The notes: generated by a model from the letters alone, not told the origin. A stretch of DNA of 64,000 nucleotides from Nocardia aurantia (GCF_009604425.1 NZ_WEGI01000004.1:372001-436000); one strand, 5' to 3'. Counted from the first letter of the stretch, positions 8,496 to 17,304 are shown. Translations and numbers: made by a program.

Positions 8496-9254
8496 GTGGA
8501 ACTCGATGTCCGGAAGATCGCTTATCGGCTTGTCTCGCACCGGTTCCCCGAGGCCCGTGCGGCCTGGCTGGGTGGCAGCGCCGCGGACGGCACCGGCACG
8601 GTGACCTCCGATCTCGACATCACGGTGCTGTTGGCGGGTGCCCCGGCGCCGTATCGGGAGTCGGTGTTCTACGGCGGCTGGCCCGTCGAGTTGTTCGTGC
8701 AGACCGAGGAGTCGATCCGCTGGTTCTGCGCCGGCGAACGCCGCGACGGCGATCCCACCACACGCCGATTGATCGGCGCCGCAACGATTCTCGTCGACCG
8801 GGACGGCAGTGCGGCCCGGTTGCAGAACGCCTGCCTGACCGAGCTCGAGGCCGGCCCGGATCGGCCGGCCGAGGAGCGGCTGGCCGACATGCGATACCGG
8901 GTGGGCACACTGCTCGACGATCTGTCCGGCGGCGGTCCCGAATCCGAACAACTGCTGGTGGCCACCGAATTGTGGCGCGCCACCCTGGAATTGCTGCTCG
9001 CCGGGCACGGCCGCTGGCTCGGCGGGGGCAAATGGCTGCACCGCGAGGCGGTCACGTACGACGAGCAGGCGGGCACCGACTACGCCGAGACGCTCGCCCG
9101 CGCGGTACGTTCGGTCGCCGAGGGCGCGGTGGAACCGATGATCGCCGTGGTCAGCGCGGTGCTGGAGCTGTTCGGTGGCCCGCTGTTCGACGGTTACCGG
9201 GTCGAGGGTCCGGAGCCTGCACGAACGTCAGCTTCGAGCGCTTCCGCAGAGTGA
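8496..9254 (+). CDS. Nucleotidyltransferase-domain protein (KNTase-like)
   Basis: A 252-residue protein with a minimal nucleotidyltransferase active site: GGSAAD (26-31), the DLDI pair of carboxylates (Asp39, Asp41) and a third acidic residue in WPVELFV (Glu65), followed by a helical C-terminal domain as in kanamycin nucleotidyltransferase relatives. Such proteins transfer a nucleotide to a small molecule or protein. GTG 8496 follows a short spacer after the acyltransferase, without a strong ribosome-binding site. The last 104 bases overlap, antisense, the 3' end of the GNAT gene, and the final residues (SASSASAE) are probably not functional. Substrate unknown. Confidence 0.75.
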   Translation: MELDVRKIAYRLVSHRFPEARAAWLGGSAADGTGTVTSDLDITVLLAGAPAPYRESVFYGGWPVELFVQTEESIRWFCAGERRDGDPTTRRLIGAATILVDRDGSAARLQNACLTELEAGPDRPAEERLADMRYRVGTLLDDLSGGGPESEQLLVATELWRATLELLLAGHGRWLGGGKWLHREAVTYDEQAGTDYAETLARAVRSVAEGAVEPMIAVVSAVLELFGGPLFDGYRVEGPEPARTSASSASAE

Positions 9255-9921
9255 ATCCCAGTGTCTCGTAAAGCCTGATCGCGGTGGTGTTGCCCGCGAG
9301 CGCGTGCAGGAAGGGCGTCTCGCCGCGTTCGCGGATCACCGCGCCGACCGCGCGGACCAATCGCGAGGCCAGGCCGCGGCCCCGGAATTCGGGATCGGTG
9401 CAGACCGCGCTGATCTCGGTCCAGCCGCGCGGATGCAGCCGCTCCCCGGCCATCGCGACCAGCCGCCCGTCCACCCGCAGGCCGAGGTAGGCGCCCATCT
9501 CGATGGTGCGCGGCAGGAACGGGCCGGGTTCGGTGCGGGCGATGAGGTCGAGGATCTCGGGCACGTCGGCCGCGGTGAGCACCTCGGCCTCCGGATCGAA
9601 TTCGCAGCGCAGCCCGCTGCCGTCCATCTGCACCGAGGCCAGCTCGCGCACCACCGTCCACTCCGGCGGCGGCACATGGCCGTAACCGCGCAGCCCGGTC
9701 CCACCGCCGGGACCGAGCAACTCGGCCAGATCGGCCCAGTCCGGTGTGTCGAGGACCGGCGGGTGACCGACGAACGACGCGACCGCCGGATCGTAGCGGG
9801 CGACGCGGCCCACCCACTGCGCGAACCGGCTGTGCGCACCGCGCAGCGATTCCCGGACGGGATCGTCCAACGGGTGTGGGGCGGTAGCGAGTTCGGCGAC
9901 GTCCATGGTCTCGGCGGTCAC
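9151..9921 (-). CDS. GNAT-family N-acetyltransferase
   Basis: A 256-residue GNAT protein. The C-terminal acetyl-CoA-binding fold is clear: ISAVCTDPEFRGRGLASRLV is motif A with its Q/RxxGxG/A-like loop, and FLHALAGNTTAIRLYETLGF is motif B. The N-terminal half is poorly conserved, as in FR47-type GNATs. GTG 9921 is favoured: GAGGAG ends 5 bases upstream, whereas the GTG at 9927 overlaps that sequence. The 3' end runs 104 bases antisense into the nucleotidyltransferase gene. Acceptor unknown. Confidence 0.85.
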   Translation of the reverse strand: MTAETMDVAELATAPHPLDDPVRESLRGAHSRFAQWVGRVARYDPAVASFVGHPPVLDTPDWADLAELLGPGGGTGLRGYGHVPPPEWTVVRELASVQMDGSGLRCEFDPEAEVLTAADVPEILDLIARTEPGPFLPRTIEMGAYLGLRVDGRLVAMAGERLHPRGWTEISAVCTDPEFRGRGLASRLVRAVGAVIRERGETPFLHALAGNTTAIRLYETLGFTLRKRSKLTFVQAPDPRPGNRRTAGHRTAPAPR

Positions 9922-10138
9922 GGGCACTCCTCTGCGACGATGTCCGACGAAAGACGTTAGCGAGACATACGATACCGGGCACCCTTTGCGCTCAGCGCAA
10001 TCCGAATTCGCGGCGGGAACTGCTCGCGGCGCTCACCGCCGGGTGACGGTCGCGAACCAGGCCGAGGCGCCGTGCTCCGTGCCGTCTCATCCTGGCATCG
10101 GTGTGGTCGCGAGCATCCGGTTTTCGACCCGCCGGTAT

Positions 10139-10151
10139 GTACCATTGGTAC
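10139..10151. promoter_or_regulatory. Candidate TetR operator, 6-1-6 palindrome
   Basis: GTACCA-T-TGGTAC is a perfect inverted repeat 28 bases upstream of the amidohydrolase ATG. The second gene of that operon encodes a TetR regulator, so this is a plausible autoregulatory operator. Confidence 0.5.
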
Positions 10152-10179
10152 GCCAGCGCCGCCGAGAGGGAGGAACGCC

Positions 10180-11439
10180 ATGCCGGAGATCACCCTGGAC
10201 GGCCTCGGCGAGATCGCCGCCGGCCTCGCGGATTTCTACCGTGACCTGCATCGGCATCCGGAACTGTCCCTGCACGAACAGCGCACCGCGGGCCTGATCG
10301 CCGACAGGTTGCGCGCCCTCGGCTACGAGGTGACCGAACGGGTCGGCGGCACCGGTGTGGTCGGCCTGCTGCGCAACGGCGAGGGCCCGGTGGTGATGCT
10401 GCGCGCGGACATCGACGCGCTGCCCGTCGAGGAGAAGACCGGCCTGCCGTACGCCAGCACCGTGCGCGTCACCGACGAACAGGGCCACGAGGTGCCGGTC
10501 ATGCACGCCTGCGGCCACGACATGCACGCCACCTGCCTGCTCGGCGCCGCCACCGTGCTCGCCGGGCAGCGCCCGGCCTGGACCGGCACCCTGCTGCTGG
10601 TGTTCCAGCCCGCCGAGGAACTCGCCCGCGGCGCCCGGGACATGGTCGGCGACGGCCTGTTCGAGCGTTTCCCGAAGCCCGGCATCGTCCTGGGCCAGCA
10701 CGTGGGCCCGCTGCCGGCCGGGATGATCGGGCACGCCAGCGGTTCGATCATGGCCGCGTCGGACACCGTGAACGTGGTGCTGCACGGCCGCGGCGGCCAC
10801 GGCTCCCGCCCCGAGGCCGGGGTGGATCCGGTCCTGATGGCCGCCAACGTGGTCACCCGCCTGCAGGGCATCGTCGCCCGCGAGGTGGCACCCGCCGAGA
10901 CCGCGGTGGTCACCGTCGGCCGCCTGCAGGCCGGGACGAAGGACAACGTCATCCCCGACGTCGCGGAACTCGGGATCAACATCCGCACCTATTCTCCGGA
11001 GGCCCGCACCCTGGTCCGCTCGTCGGTGGAGCGCATCGTCCGCGCCGAATCCGAGGCCAGCGCGGCCCCGAAGCCCCCGGACCTGGAGTGGACCAACGCC
11101 GCCCCGATCCTGGTCAGCGACCCGGACGCGACCGCGAGAACGGTGGCCGCCTTCACCGAGCACTTCGGCGCGCACCGCCTGCTGCCGCTGCCGACCATCA
11201 CCGCCAGCGAGGACGTCGGCGTCTTCGGCGCGGCCGCGAAGGTGCCCACGGTGTTCTGGTTCTGGGGCGGACTCGACACCGACACCGTCATGACCGCCCT
11301 GCGGGACGGCCGATTCGACGAACTTCCGGCCAACCACTCACCCCATTTCGCACCCGTCGTCGAACCGACGTTGAGCACCGGCATCGAAACCCTGGTCGTC
11401 GCCGCCGATCTCTGGCTCGGCCACGCCCACGATGAGTGA
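10180..11439 (+). CDS. M20-family metal-dependent amidohydrolase
   Basis: A 419-residue M20D peptidase/amidohydrolase (hippurate hydrolase, N-acyl-amino acid hydrolase and IAA-amino acid hydrolase group). Motifs include FYRDLHRHPELSLHE, MLRADIDALPVEE (about 73-85), HACGHDMHATC (109-119) and FQPAEELARGA, which together supply the dinuclear metal ligands and catalytic Glu; a lid dimerisation domain follows. ATG 10180 has GAGGGAGG upstream. It overlaps the downstream TetR gene by 8 bases, forming a self-regulated operon. It probably hydrolyses an N-acyl or amide-conjugated amino acid; the specific substrate is not visible. Confidence 0.9.
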   Translation: MPEITLDGLGEIAAGLADFYRDLHRHPELSLHEQRTAGLIADRLRALGYEVTERVGGTGVVGLLRNGEGPVVMLRADIDALPVEEKTGLPYASTVRVTDEQGHEVPVMHACGHDMHATCLLGAATVLAGQRPAWTGTLLLVFQPAEELARGARDMVGDGLFERFPKPGIVLGQHVGPLPAGMIGHASGSIMAASDTVNVVLHGRGGHGSRPEAGVDPVLMAANVVTRLQGIVAREVAPAETAVVTVGRLQAGTKDNVIPDVAELGINIRTYSPEARTLVRSSVERIVRAESEASAAPKPPDLEWTNAAPILVSDPDATARTVAAFTEHFGAHRLLPLPTITASEDVGVFGAAAKVPTVFWFWGGLDTDTVMTALRDGRFDELPANHSPHFAPVVEPTLSTGIETLVVAADLWLGHAHDE

Positions 11440-11983
11440 GGACGGCCCCCGCGACCGCCTGCTGCGCCGCGGCGAACAACTCCTGGCCGAACGCGGCCGC
11501 CTCAGCGACCTGACCCTGCGCAAACTCGCGGAACAACTCGGCACCAGCCACCGCATGCTGATCCACCACTTCGGTTCCCGCGACGGCTTTCTCGCTGCCC
11601 TGCTGAGCGAATTGCGCCGCCACGAACAGCGCACCCTCGCCGCCCTGTCCACCCGGGACAGCTACGACGACGCGCTGAGCATGCTCGAAAACCTGTACCT
11701 GGACCCCGCGCAGCGCCCCCGAGCGGCCGCCTTCTTCTACGTCCTCGGCCTGGCCGTCCAGGACCCGGCCTCCTACGGCGACTTCCTGAATTCCCTGGAG
11801 GACTGGATAACCCTGGTCACCACCCTCGGTGAGCGCACCGGCCTGCCCCCGCGCGAGGCCAGGGCCCGCGCGGTGGCCCTGGTCTGGGCGGCCCGCGGCC
11901 TGTTCGTCACCGCCCTCACCACGAACGACGGCGCGGCCGCCTTCGCCGAATTCCGTACCGTGGCCGGCCTTCTCGCCCCCTGA
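11432..11983 (+). CDS. TetR-family transcriptional regulator
   Basis: A 183-residue one-component regulator. The N-terminal TetR helix-turn-helix (about 8-55) contains LTLRKLAEQLGTSHRMLIHHFGSRDGF. The C-terminal ligand-binding domain is generic. Its start codon lies inside the end of the amidohydrolase gene, so the two are translationally coupled, and the palindrome at 10139 is a candidate operator. It may sense an acyl-amino acid or product of that enzyme. Confidence 0.88.
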   Translation: MSEDGPRDRLLRRGEQLLAERGRLSDLTLRKLAEQLGTSHRMLIHHFGSRDGFLAALLSELRRHEQRTLAALSTRDSYDDALSMLENLYLDPAQRPRAAAFFYVLGLAVQDPASYGDFLNSLEDWITLVTTLGERTGLPPREARARAVALVWAARGLFVTALTTNDGAAAFAEFRTVAGLLAP

Positions 11984-12035
11984 ATCACGTGGCACCGATT
12001 CGGTTCCGACAAGCGGTACCGAAAAACCGTCCGGA

Positions 12036-13661
12036 TCAGTCGATCCCCGCGTGCATCAGATAAACGTTGTAGTGCCCGTACTCCGACACCGTGAAATACA
12101 GATCGTGGCCGGTCGACCACGGATGAATGAACCCGCCGTACCCCGACGGATAGTCGGCGGTGTGCAGCAGTACCGCCGGATCCGACCACAACCCCTGCGG
12201 CGTCGCCGACCGCCGCAACACGATGACGTTCTCGGACACGTCGAGATACGTCATCTCCCACAGTCCCGCGGCGGTGTCGAACCGCACCGAGAGCTCGCCG
12301 GCTACCCCGGAAAGCAAAGGGCTGGCGGACAATTCGATCCCGGTCCCGTCCGGCCCCGGCGGCTGGAAGGTCGGCCCCCAGAACCCGTCCGCCCAATACT
12401 GATACGCGGTTTTGTTCAGCACATCGTCCTGCGGCACCCGGGCCAGCGCGATGTTCCCGAACCGCCCGTTGGGCGTCCCGAACATGTAGACGTACCCGTC
12501 GTGCGGCACCATCGCCACCACCTGGAACTGCCCCTGCCCGAAGATGTTGTCCCACCGCGCATAGGCGTCCTGGTCCCAGGTCTGCCCGCCGTCGTCGGAA
12601 TAGGCGAGCCCCCCGTACGCGGTCCACCACTTCCCCGGCGTCTTCGACCACCGGGCCACGGACATATAACTGAGATACTGCCGCCCCCCGAGCGCGAACC
12701 CCGACGTCGGGATCACGGTCATCTCGAAGTTGTTCACCTTGTAACTCTTCAGCACCTCCGCCGCGTGACAGGGCCCGTCCGACACCATGCTGTCGAACGA
12801 CAACCCTTGCGCGAGATCGCGATTCGAACTGAACGCGAGAACGTTGCTCCGCCAATCGGTCCCACTGGGCCCACCGTCCTCGAACCCCTGCCCGAAGGTA
12901 TCCCCGAACGCCACCGCGACCTGCCCCGGCGCGGACTCCCACATCAGCCCCAGATCGGTCCCGCCCACCTGCCACCGGCTGTCGGTCCGATTCTGCGACC
13001 CCGGCCCCGTCACCTGCGACACCGGGAAAACATCGTGCACCACCGGCGCCGCCACCGGCCGGCTCAACGGCGCCGGCTGCACCGGCGGATGCATCACCGG
13101 CGGTACCGGCCCCGGCCGCGGCCCGGTCACATCGGGCCCCAGCAGATTCAACGGCACGGGAATGGTTTCCGGATCCTCCACGATCCGCACCCGCGGAACC
13201 AGATCCGGCGCAGCGGGAGCCGGAGCGGGCGGCGGCGCCACCACCGGCGCCGGACGCTCGTCCCCCGCGGGCAGCGAATCCTGCGGCCACACCGGTGTTC
13301 CCGGCGGAATCGGAATCGCGGTCCGGTCCACCCCACCCGCCAGCTCCGGACAAGGATTCACACAAGGATCGGCGGGCAACGCCCCCGGCGAAACCCGCGT
13401 CCGATCAGGCTGTTTCGGCACGAAGAACGGCACCGCCTTCGGCACCGGCACATGCACGGTAGGAGTCACCGGCCCGGGAGCCTCCGGAACCGGCGGCGGC
13501 ACATCAGGATTCGCCCGCCGAGCCACCGGATCGAATCCGGCCTCCCCGCAGGTATTGACCGGCGCGGGCAGCCACCCCAGCGGATCCGCTGCGGAACCCC
13601 CCTGCGTGGCCCCCACAGCGGTAACCACACTCGCCACAACCACCGCGGCCCGTCGCAACAC
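12036..13661 (-). CDS. Secreted DUF4185-domain protein
   Basis: A 541-residue exported protein. After GTG 13661 (AGAGGAG 7 bases upstream) comes a basic n-region and a hydrophobic core ending near GGSA-ADPLG, a typical signal peptide. A long Pro/Ala-rich linker (about 35-215) precedes a DUF4185 domain (about 217-541) containing WQVGGTDLGLMWE, MTVIPTSGFAL and GYGGFIHPWST, a five-bladed propeller-like fold resembling sialidases and GH43 enzymes. DUF4185 proteins are common at the actinobacterial cell surface and are thought to act on or bind glycans, but activity is unproven. Monocistronic. Confidence 0.85.
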   Translation of the reverse strand: MLRRAAVVVASVVTAVGATQGGSAADPLGWLPAPVNTCGEAGFDPVARRANPDVPPPVPEAPGPVTPTVHVPVPKAVPFFVPKQPDRTRVSPGALPADPCVNPCPELAGGVDRTAIPIPPGTPVWPQDSLPAGDERPAPVVAPPPAPAPAAPDLVPRVRIVEDPETIPVPLNLLGPDVTGPRPGPVPPVMHPPVQPAPLSRPVAAPVVHDVFPVSQVTGPGSQNRTDSRWQVGGTDLGLMWESAPGQVAVAFGDTFGQGFEDGGPSGTDWRSNVLAFSSNRDLAQGLSFDSMVSDGPCHAAEVLKSYKVNNFEMTVIPTSGFALGGRQYLSYMSVARWSKTPGKWWTAYGGLAYSDDGGQTWDQDAYARWDNIFGQGQFQVVAMVPHDGYVYMFGTPNGRFGNIALARVPQDDVLNKTAYQYWADGFWGPTFQPPGPDGTGIELSASPLLSGVAGELSVRFDTAAGLWEMTYLDVSENVIVLRRSATPQGLWSDPAVLLHTADYPSGYGGFIHPWSTGHDLYFTVSEYGHYNVYLMHAGID

Positions 13662-13795
13662 CCGCCGACTCCTCTTCGTACCTTCCCACCTGGGCCTACA
13701 ACCTATCGCGTCCCCACCCCACCCGGAACCCGTACCCCGACGAGCCTGCCCCGCAACACGATTCACACCCGCCCCCGACCCGAATTCCCCGGGAC

Positions 13796-13826
13796 TTGAC
13801 CTGAACATTACTCGAGGTCCTAGATT
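13796..13826 (+). promoter_or_regulatory. MerR/SoxR-type promoter with 19-bp spacer
   Basis: A -35 TTGACC (13796-13801) and -10 TAGATT (13821-13826) are 19 bases apart, the overlong spacing characteristic of MerR-family activated promoters. The spacer region carries the inverted repeat GACCT...AGGTC (13798-13819, 22 bp overall), close to the SoxR box layout. It drives the NTF2-like gene at 13856. No MerR-family gene is in this window. Confidence 0.6.
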
Positions 13827-13855
13827 CGACCGGACGACGACGAACAGGAGCAACG

Positions 13856-14266
13856 ATGGATTCCCGCCCGACCCTCCACTCCGCACACACCGACGACTCC
13901 GCCCGCGCCACCGCCGAGCAATTCGCCGCCGGCCTGCAACGAGCAATGGAACACAACAGTGCCGACGTCTACGATGCCGACTTCGCCGAGGACATCCTCT
14001 GGGGCAGCCCCTACGGCGCCACGGTCGACGGCTACCCGACCCTCAACGCCATCCACCGCCGCCTCCACACCGAACACGCCGCCCCGCCGTCCCGCTTCGA
14101 AGTGGTCACCGCCCGCCACCCCGCCCCCGGCATCCTGCTCACCCACATCCGCCGCCGGTCCCTCGACCCGGAAGGCTTCTCGGAAATGGCGCTGTACATC
14201 CTGGTGGAACGCGACGGCCACTGGTGGCTGGCCGCCGGCCAGAACACCCCGATCCGCGCGAGATAG
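13856..14266 (+). CDS. SgcJ/NTF2-like (DUF4440-type) protein
   Basis: A 136-residue NTF2-fold protein of the SgcJ/SnoaL-like group: an alpha helix with AEQFAAGLQRAMEHNSADVYDADFAEDILWGSPYG, then the curved sheet with GHWWLAAGQNTPI. These proteins bind small hydrophobic ligands or act as isomerases or oxygenase partners. AACAGGAGC provides a ribosome-binding site. A MerR/SoxR-type promoter lies immediately upstream, suggesting induction by redox-active compounds or metals. No catalytic residues can be assigned. Confidence 0.8.
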   Translation: MDSRPTLHSAHTDDSARATAEQFAAGLQRAMEHNSADVYDADFAEDILWGSPYGATVDGYPTLNAIHRRLHTEHAAPPSRFEVVTARHPAPGILLTHIRRRSLDPEGFSEMALYILVERDGHWWLAAGQNTPIRAR

Positions 14267-14277
14267 AACCAGCCGCA

Positions 14278-14838
14278 TCACTCCAAGGTGGCGAGAAATG
14301 CTTGTGCGGCGTCGTCGACGCGGTCGCGATCGCCGGTGGCGAGCAGGTCGAGCAACAGGCCGCGGAGGGTGGCGATGATCAGAGTGGCCCGGCGGCGTGC
14401 GAGGTCCGCGTCGACGCCGGGGCCCTGGGCCTCGCACAGGGCGTTCATCCAGTCCGTGACGACCCGGTCGAGGAACCGTTCGAACTGGTGCGGGGCTTGC
14501 AGAGCCCGCCCGTAGACGGCGAAGAACAACCTGAACTCCGCCCATTGCCGTGGGTCCGATGTCCGCGTCCAGACCGCCCGGGCCGCGGCGGCGAGGTCGG
14601 GGTGGTCGCCGTCGCGCGGACCCACGGCCGCGAAGATGCGTTCCCGCAGCCGGCCCAGGACGGCTTCGAGCATCTGCTCCCTGGTGCCGAAGTGATGGAC
14701 CAGCGTCGTGGGTGACACCCCGAGCGCGGCCGCGGCGGGACGCCAGGACAACTCCGAGAACCCGTGCTCGATCGTGTACTCGACCATCGCGTCGAGCAGT
14801 TCGGCGCGTCGCTGAGGGTCGACCGGCCGCCCTGCCAT
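14278..14838 (-). CDS. TetR-family transcriptional regulator
   Basis: A 186-residue TetR regulator. The helix-turn-helix (about 8-52) has LSWRPAAAALGVSPTTLVHHFGTREQ. ATG 14838 has AGGAGG 6 bases upstream, and a longer frame would cross the operator. It is divergent from a quinone oxidoreductase gene, with a perfect 12-8-12 palindrome between them, so it is almost certainly the local repressor. Confidence 0.9.
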   Translation of the reverse strand: MAGRPVDPQRRAELLDAMVEYTIEHGFSELSWRPAAAALGVSPTTLVHHFGTREQMLEAVLGRLRERIFAAVGPRDGDHPDLAAAARAVWTRTSDPRQWAEFRLFFAVYGRALQAPHQFERFLDRVVTDWMNALCEAQGPGVDADLARRRATLIIATLRGLLLDLLATGDRDRVDDAAQAFLATLE

Positions 14839-14868
14839 GACTGCCTCCTGTGATTGACATTTCGCTAA

Positions 14869-14900
14869 CGACTGTACTAGAAATATTCCTAGTACAGTCG
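14869..14900. promoter_or_regulatory. TetR operator, perfect 12-8-12 inverted repeat
   Basis: Arms CGACTGTACTAG and CTAGTACAGTCG flank AAATATTC midway between the TetR gene and the divergent oxidoreductase. The AT-rich centre could also host the promoter. One TetR dimer pair could repress both directions. Confidence 0.8.
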
Positions 14901-14952
14901 CACAAGAAATTGTGCCTGTCGACACCCCTTCTCGGAGAACAGGATTCGAACC

Positions 14953-15927
14953 ATGGCGCGAGTTGTCGTATTCGACGAAACGGGCGGACCCGAGGTCCTG
15001 CGGATCATGGACGAGCCCGTCGCGGAGCCCGGCCCGGGGGAGGTGCGCATCAGGACGCAGGCCGTCGGAGTCAACCGGCTGGATCAGATGGTCCGCGCGG
15101 GCGCCTCACCGGTGCCGGTGCGATTGCCGCGGGCCCGGCTGGGCGTCGAAGCCACCGGCACCGTCGACGCCCTCGGACCGGGAGTCGACGGACTCTCTCT
15201 CGGCGACGAGGTGATCGTCACCGCCGTTCCCGACATGGACGTCAACGGCACCTACACCGAATATCTCGTCCTGCCGGCCCGCTCGGTCGTCCCGCGGCCG
15301 GCCGGGCTCGACGCGACCACCGCGGCGGCCCTGTGGGTGGCCTACTCCACCGCCTACGGCGCCCTCGTCGAGAAGGCCGGTATGCGCCCGGGCGACCACG
15401 TCCTGATCACCGCGGCCTCCAGCGCCGTGGGGCTGGCCGCCATTCAGATCGCCAACCAGATCGGTGCGGTGCCGCTCGCGGTCACCCGTGGCGCGACGAA
15501 GAAACAGGCGCTGCACGCCGCCGGGGCCGCCGCGGTCATCGTCACCGACGACGAGGACGTCGTCGACGCCACGCACCGGCATTTCGGCGGTGGCGCCGAC
15601 ATCGTCCTGGACTCCGTCACGGGCCCGGGACTCGCCCATCTGGCGGAGGCGGCGAACGCCGGCGCCACCCTGGTCACCGTCGGCTGGCTCGATCCCCGCC
15701 CCGCCTCCTTCCCCCAACGCCCGATCACCCTGCACCGGTACATGAGTTTCGAGCACACCCTCGACCCGATCGCGGTGCGGCGCATCGCGGCATTCCTGGC
15801 CGCCGGCCTCCGCATCGGAGCGCTGAAACCCACCGTGGACAAGGTGTTCACGCTCGACGACATCGTCGAAGCACACCGATACCTCGAACAGGGACATCAG
15901 ATCGGCAAGATCGTCGTCACCGTGTGA
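14953..15927 (+). CDS. NADPH:quinone oxidoreductase-like MDR protein
   Basis: A 324-residue zinc-independent medium-chain reductase. It has the MDR N-terminal fold (VGVNRLDQMVRAG), GVEATGTVDALGPGV, the nucleotide-binding helix HVLITAASSAVGLAAIQIA, and no zinc-binding Cys or GHE ligands. These enzymes reduce quinones, enones or reactive aldehydes with NADPH. It is divergent from and probably repressed by the adjacent TetR protein, a common arrangement for electrophile-inducible detoxification. Confidence 0.9.
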   Translation: MARVVVFDETGGPEVLRIMDEPVAEPGPGEVRIRTQAVGVNRLDQMVRAGASPVPVRLPRARLGVEATGTVDALGPGVDGLSLGDEVIVTAVPDMDVNGTYTEYLVLPARSVVPRPAGLDATTAAALWVAYSTAYGALVEKAGMRPGDHVLITAASSAVGLAAIQIANQIGAVPLAVTRGATKKQALHAAGAAAVIVTDDEDVVDATHRHFGGGADIVLDSVTGPGLAHLAEAANAGATLVTVGWLDPRPASFPQRPITLHRYMSFEHTLDPIAVRRIAAFLAAGLRIGALKPTVDKVFTLDDIVEAHRYLEQGHQIGKIVVTV

Positions 15928-16026
15928 TCGGCGCGTGGCCGTGCCCGACCGGCTTGGGGAAAGAGCCGGTTTCGGATAGATTGCGCTCCCACGGCCGGCG
16001 GCGGCCCACCCCCGGCGAGGAGTCCT

Positions 16027-16923
16027 GTGTTCGAGAGCGCGAGCCGGGCAGCCGCCGACGCCGCGCATCTGATCTCCGATGCTCTGGCGAAGGCCGGCAG
16101 AACTGTCGCAGGCAACGTGCGGCGGTTCGGGCGTTCGACCTCCGAACACGCGAATCTGCTGCGCGCACATGAAGCCGAATCCGCGATCCGGCACCGTAAT
16201 ACGTTGTTCCGCAACGAAAATCCGGAGACCAGGTCCGTTCCGGGCGTCGAACAGCACACGGACGCTCCGCTCCCGCTGCCGGAGGGAGCGGTACATGCGC
16301 GAGTTGCCGAAACCGGTTGGAACACGGATCCGATCACCCTGCGCAGCCACATCACCGACGCGGGTACGGTGATCCCGCCGAGAAGCTTGTCGGAGGGCAC
16401 GTTCGGCGCCCCGGCACAATTCGACGGACTGTTCACCAGCCGGGCAGGTCTCACCGAACTGTTCCGGATGAACATCGAAGGCGGTGTCCGGCTGGATCGT
16501 CTCGAACCGCGCACGCCGATCAATCCGCACTTCAACTGTCACGGATACACTTTCAGCCGCGAGGGCGAAGCGGGATGGCTGGCGGGCCGCCGAGTGGAAG
16601 ACATCTTGTCGGACAACGGATTCCGCAGGCTGTCCGAAACCGATGCCCCGGTTCCGGGCGATGTGGTGATCTACCGGAACAGCGACTCCGTCATCACGCA
16701 TTCCGGCGTGGTCGCCGATGCGAATTCCGCTGAGGTACACGTCGACTCGAAGCAGGGACCGCTGTCGGTGGTCCGGCACCGGCTCACCGAGGTCACCGGT
16801 ATGTACGGCTCGGACGTGTCGATATACCGCACCGAACGTCCGGACGGCAGATTCCTCACCCCGGTACGGAATTCCACGGAAACCGCACCCCCCTGGCCAC
16901 CCACCCCTCCGCCCGAACCCTGA
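16027..16923 (+). CDS. Putative papain-fold cysteine hydrolase or amidase
   Basis: A 298-residue protein I cannot assign to a named family. The first 130 residues are helical and charged. The C-terminal part reads NPHFNCHGYTF (candidate nucleophile Cys171) followed by PGDVVIY and ITHSGVVAD (candidate His225) and VDSKQGPL, the Cys...His...polar order of NlpC/P60, CHAP and LRAT-like papain folds. No signal peptide or transmembrane segment is visible. The proline-rich tail (PPWPPTPPPEP) is disordered. GTG 16027 has GAGGAG 4-5 bases upstream. It could be a toxin domain or an intracellular peptidase/amidase; this is inference. Confidence 0.6.
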   Translation: MFESASRAAADAAHLISDALAKAGRTVAGNVRRFGRSTSEHANLLRAHEAESAIRHRNTLFRNENPETRSVPGVEQHTDAPLPLPEGAVHARVAETGWNTDPITLRSHITDAGTVIPPRSLSEGTFGAPAQFDGLFTSRAGLTELFRMNIEGGVRLDRLEPRTPINPHFNCHGYTFSREGEAGWLAGRRVEDILSDNGFRRLSETDAPVPGDVVIYRNSDSVITHSGVVADANSAEVHVDSKQGPLSVVRHRLTEVTGMYGSDVSIYRTERPDGRFLTPVRNSTETAPPWPPTPPPEP

Positions 16924-17247
16924 CCGACTTCTCTTTCGCGAACGCCGATTCTATTGCGGAAGAAGTGATTTCGCGACAAACATGATCAGGCGGGATGCCG
17001 CAGCAGCGCCGCGAGGCCCTATTCGAATATTGCGTCGTAGTCCGTCGGTGCCCGAAGCGCCTGCCCAGTGCCCGACCGGGCCAAGCGCCGCTCCGCAGGG
17101 GGCTCCTCCCGGCCGGCGGGACTGGTCCAAGTGGCATCGCTACACCGCCACCATCTCATCGGGCGGTCACCTGGCGCCCGCCCAGGCCGCCTGATCCGCG
17201 GAATCTGCCCGTGTGAGGCGTGTCATCTTGGCGTGTCTCTCTAGAGA
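16924..17247. other. Intergenic region, no gene supported
   Basis: About 320 bases between the Cys-hydrolase-like gene and the toxin-antitoxin operator. Short frames exist on both strands but none has a ribosome-binding site plus protein-like composition. The first 60 bases are AT-richer than the surroundings. Confidence 0.4.
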
Positions 17248-17271
17248 TGTACATCATGTACATGATGTACA
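17248..17271. promoter_or_regulatory. 24-bp perfect palindrome, antitoxin operator
   Basis: Three TGTACA hexamers separated by TCA and TGA form a perfect 24-bp palindrome 33 bases upstream of the antitoxin gene. Toxin-antitoxin modules are usually autoregulated at such sites, and the repeated hexamer could load two dimers side by side. Confidence 0.75.
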
Positions 17272-17304
17272 CTTGGCCGTGCAGGAGAGATCGAGGGACC
17301 AGCG

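Noticed and set aside
13504..13689. Alternative frames over the Pro-rich linker of the DUF4185 gene
   Set aside because: High-GC shadows; the DUF4185 frame has signal peptide, start site and domain.
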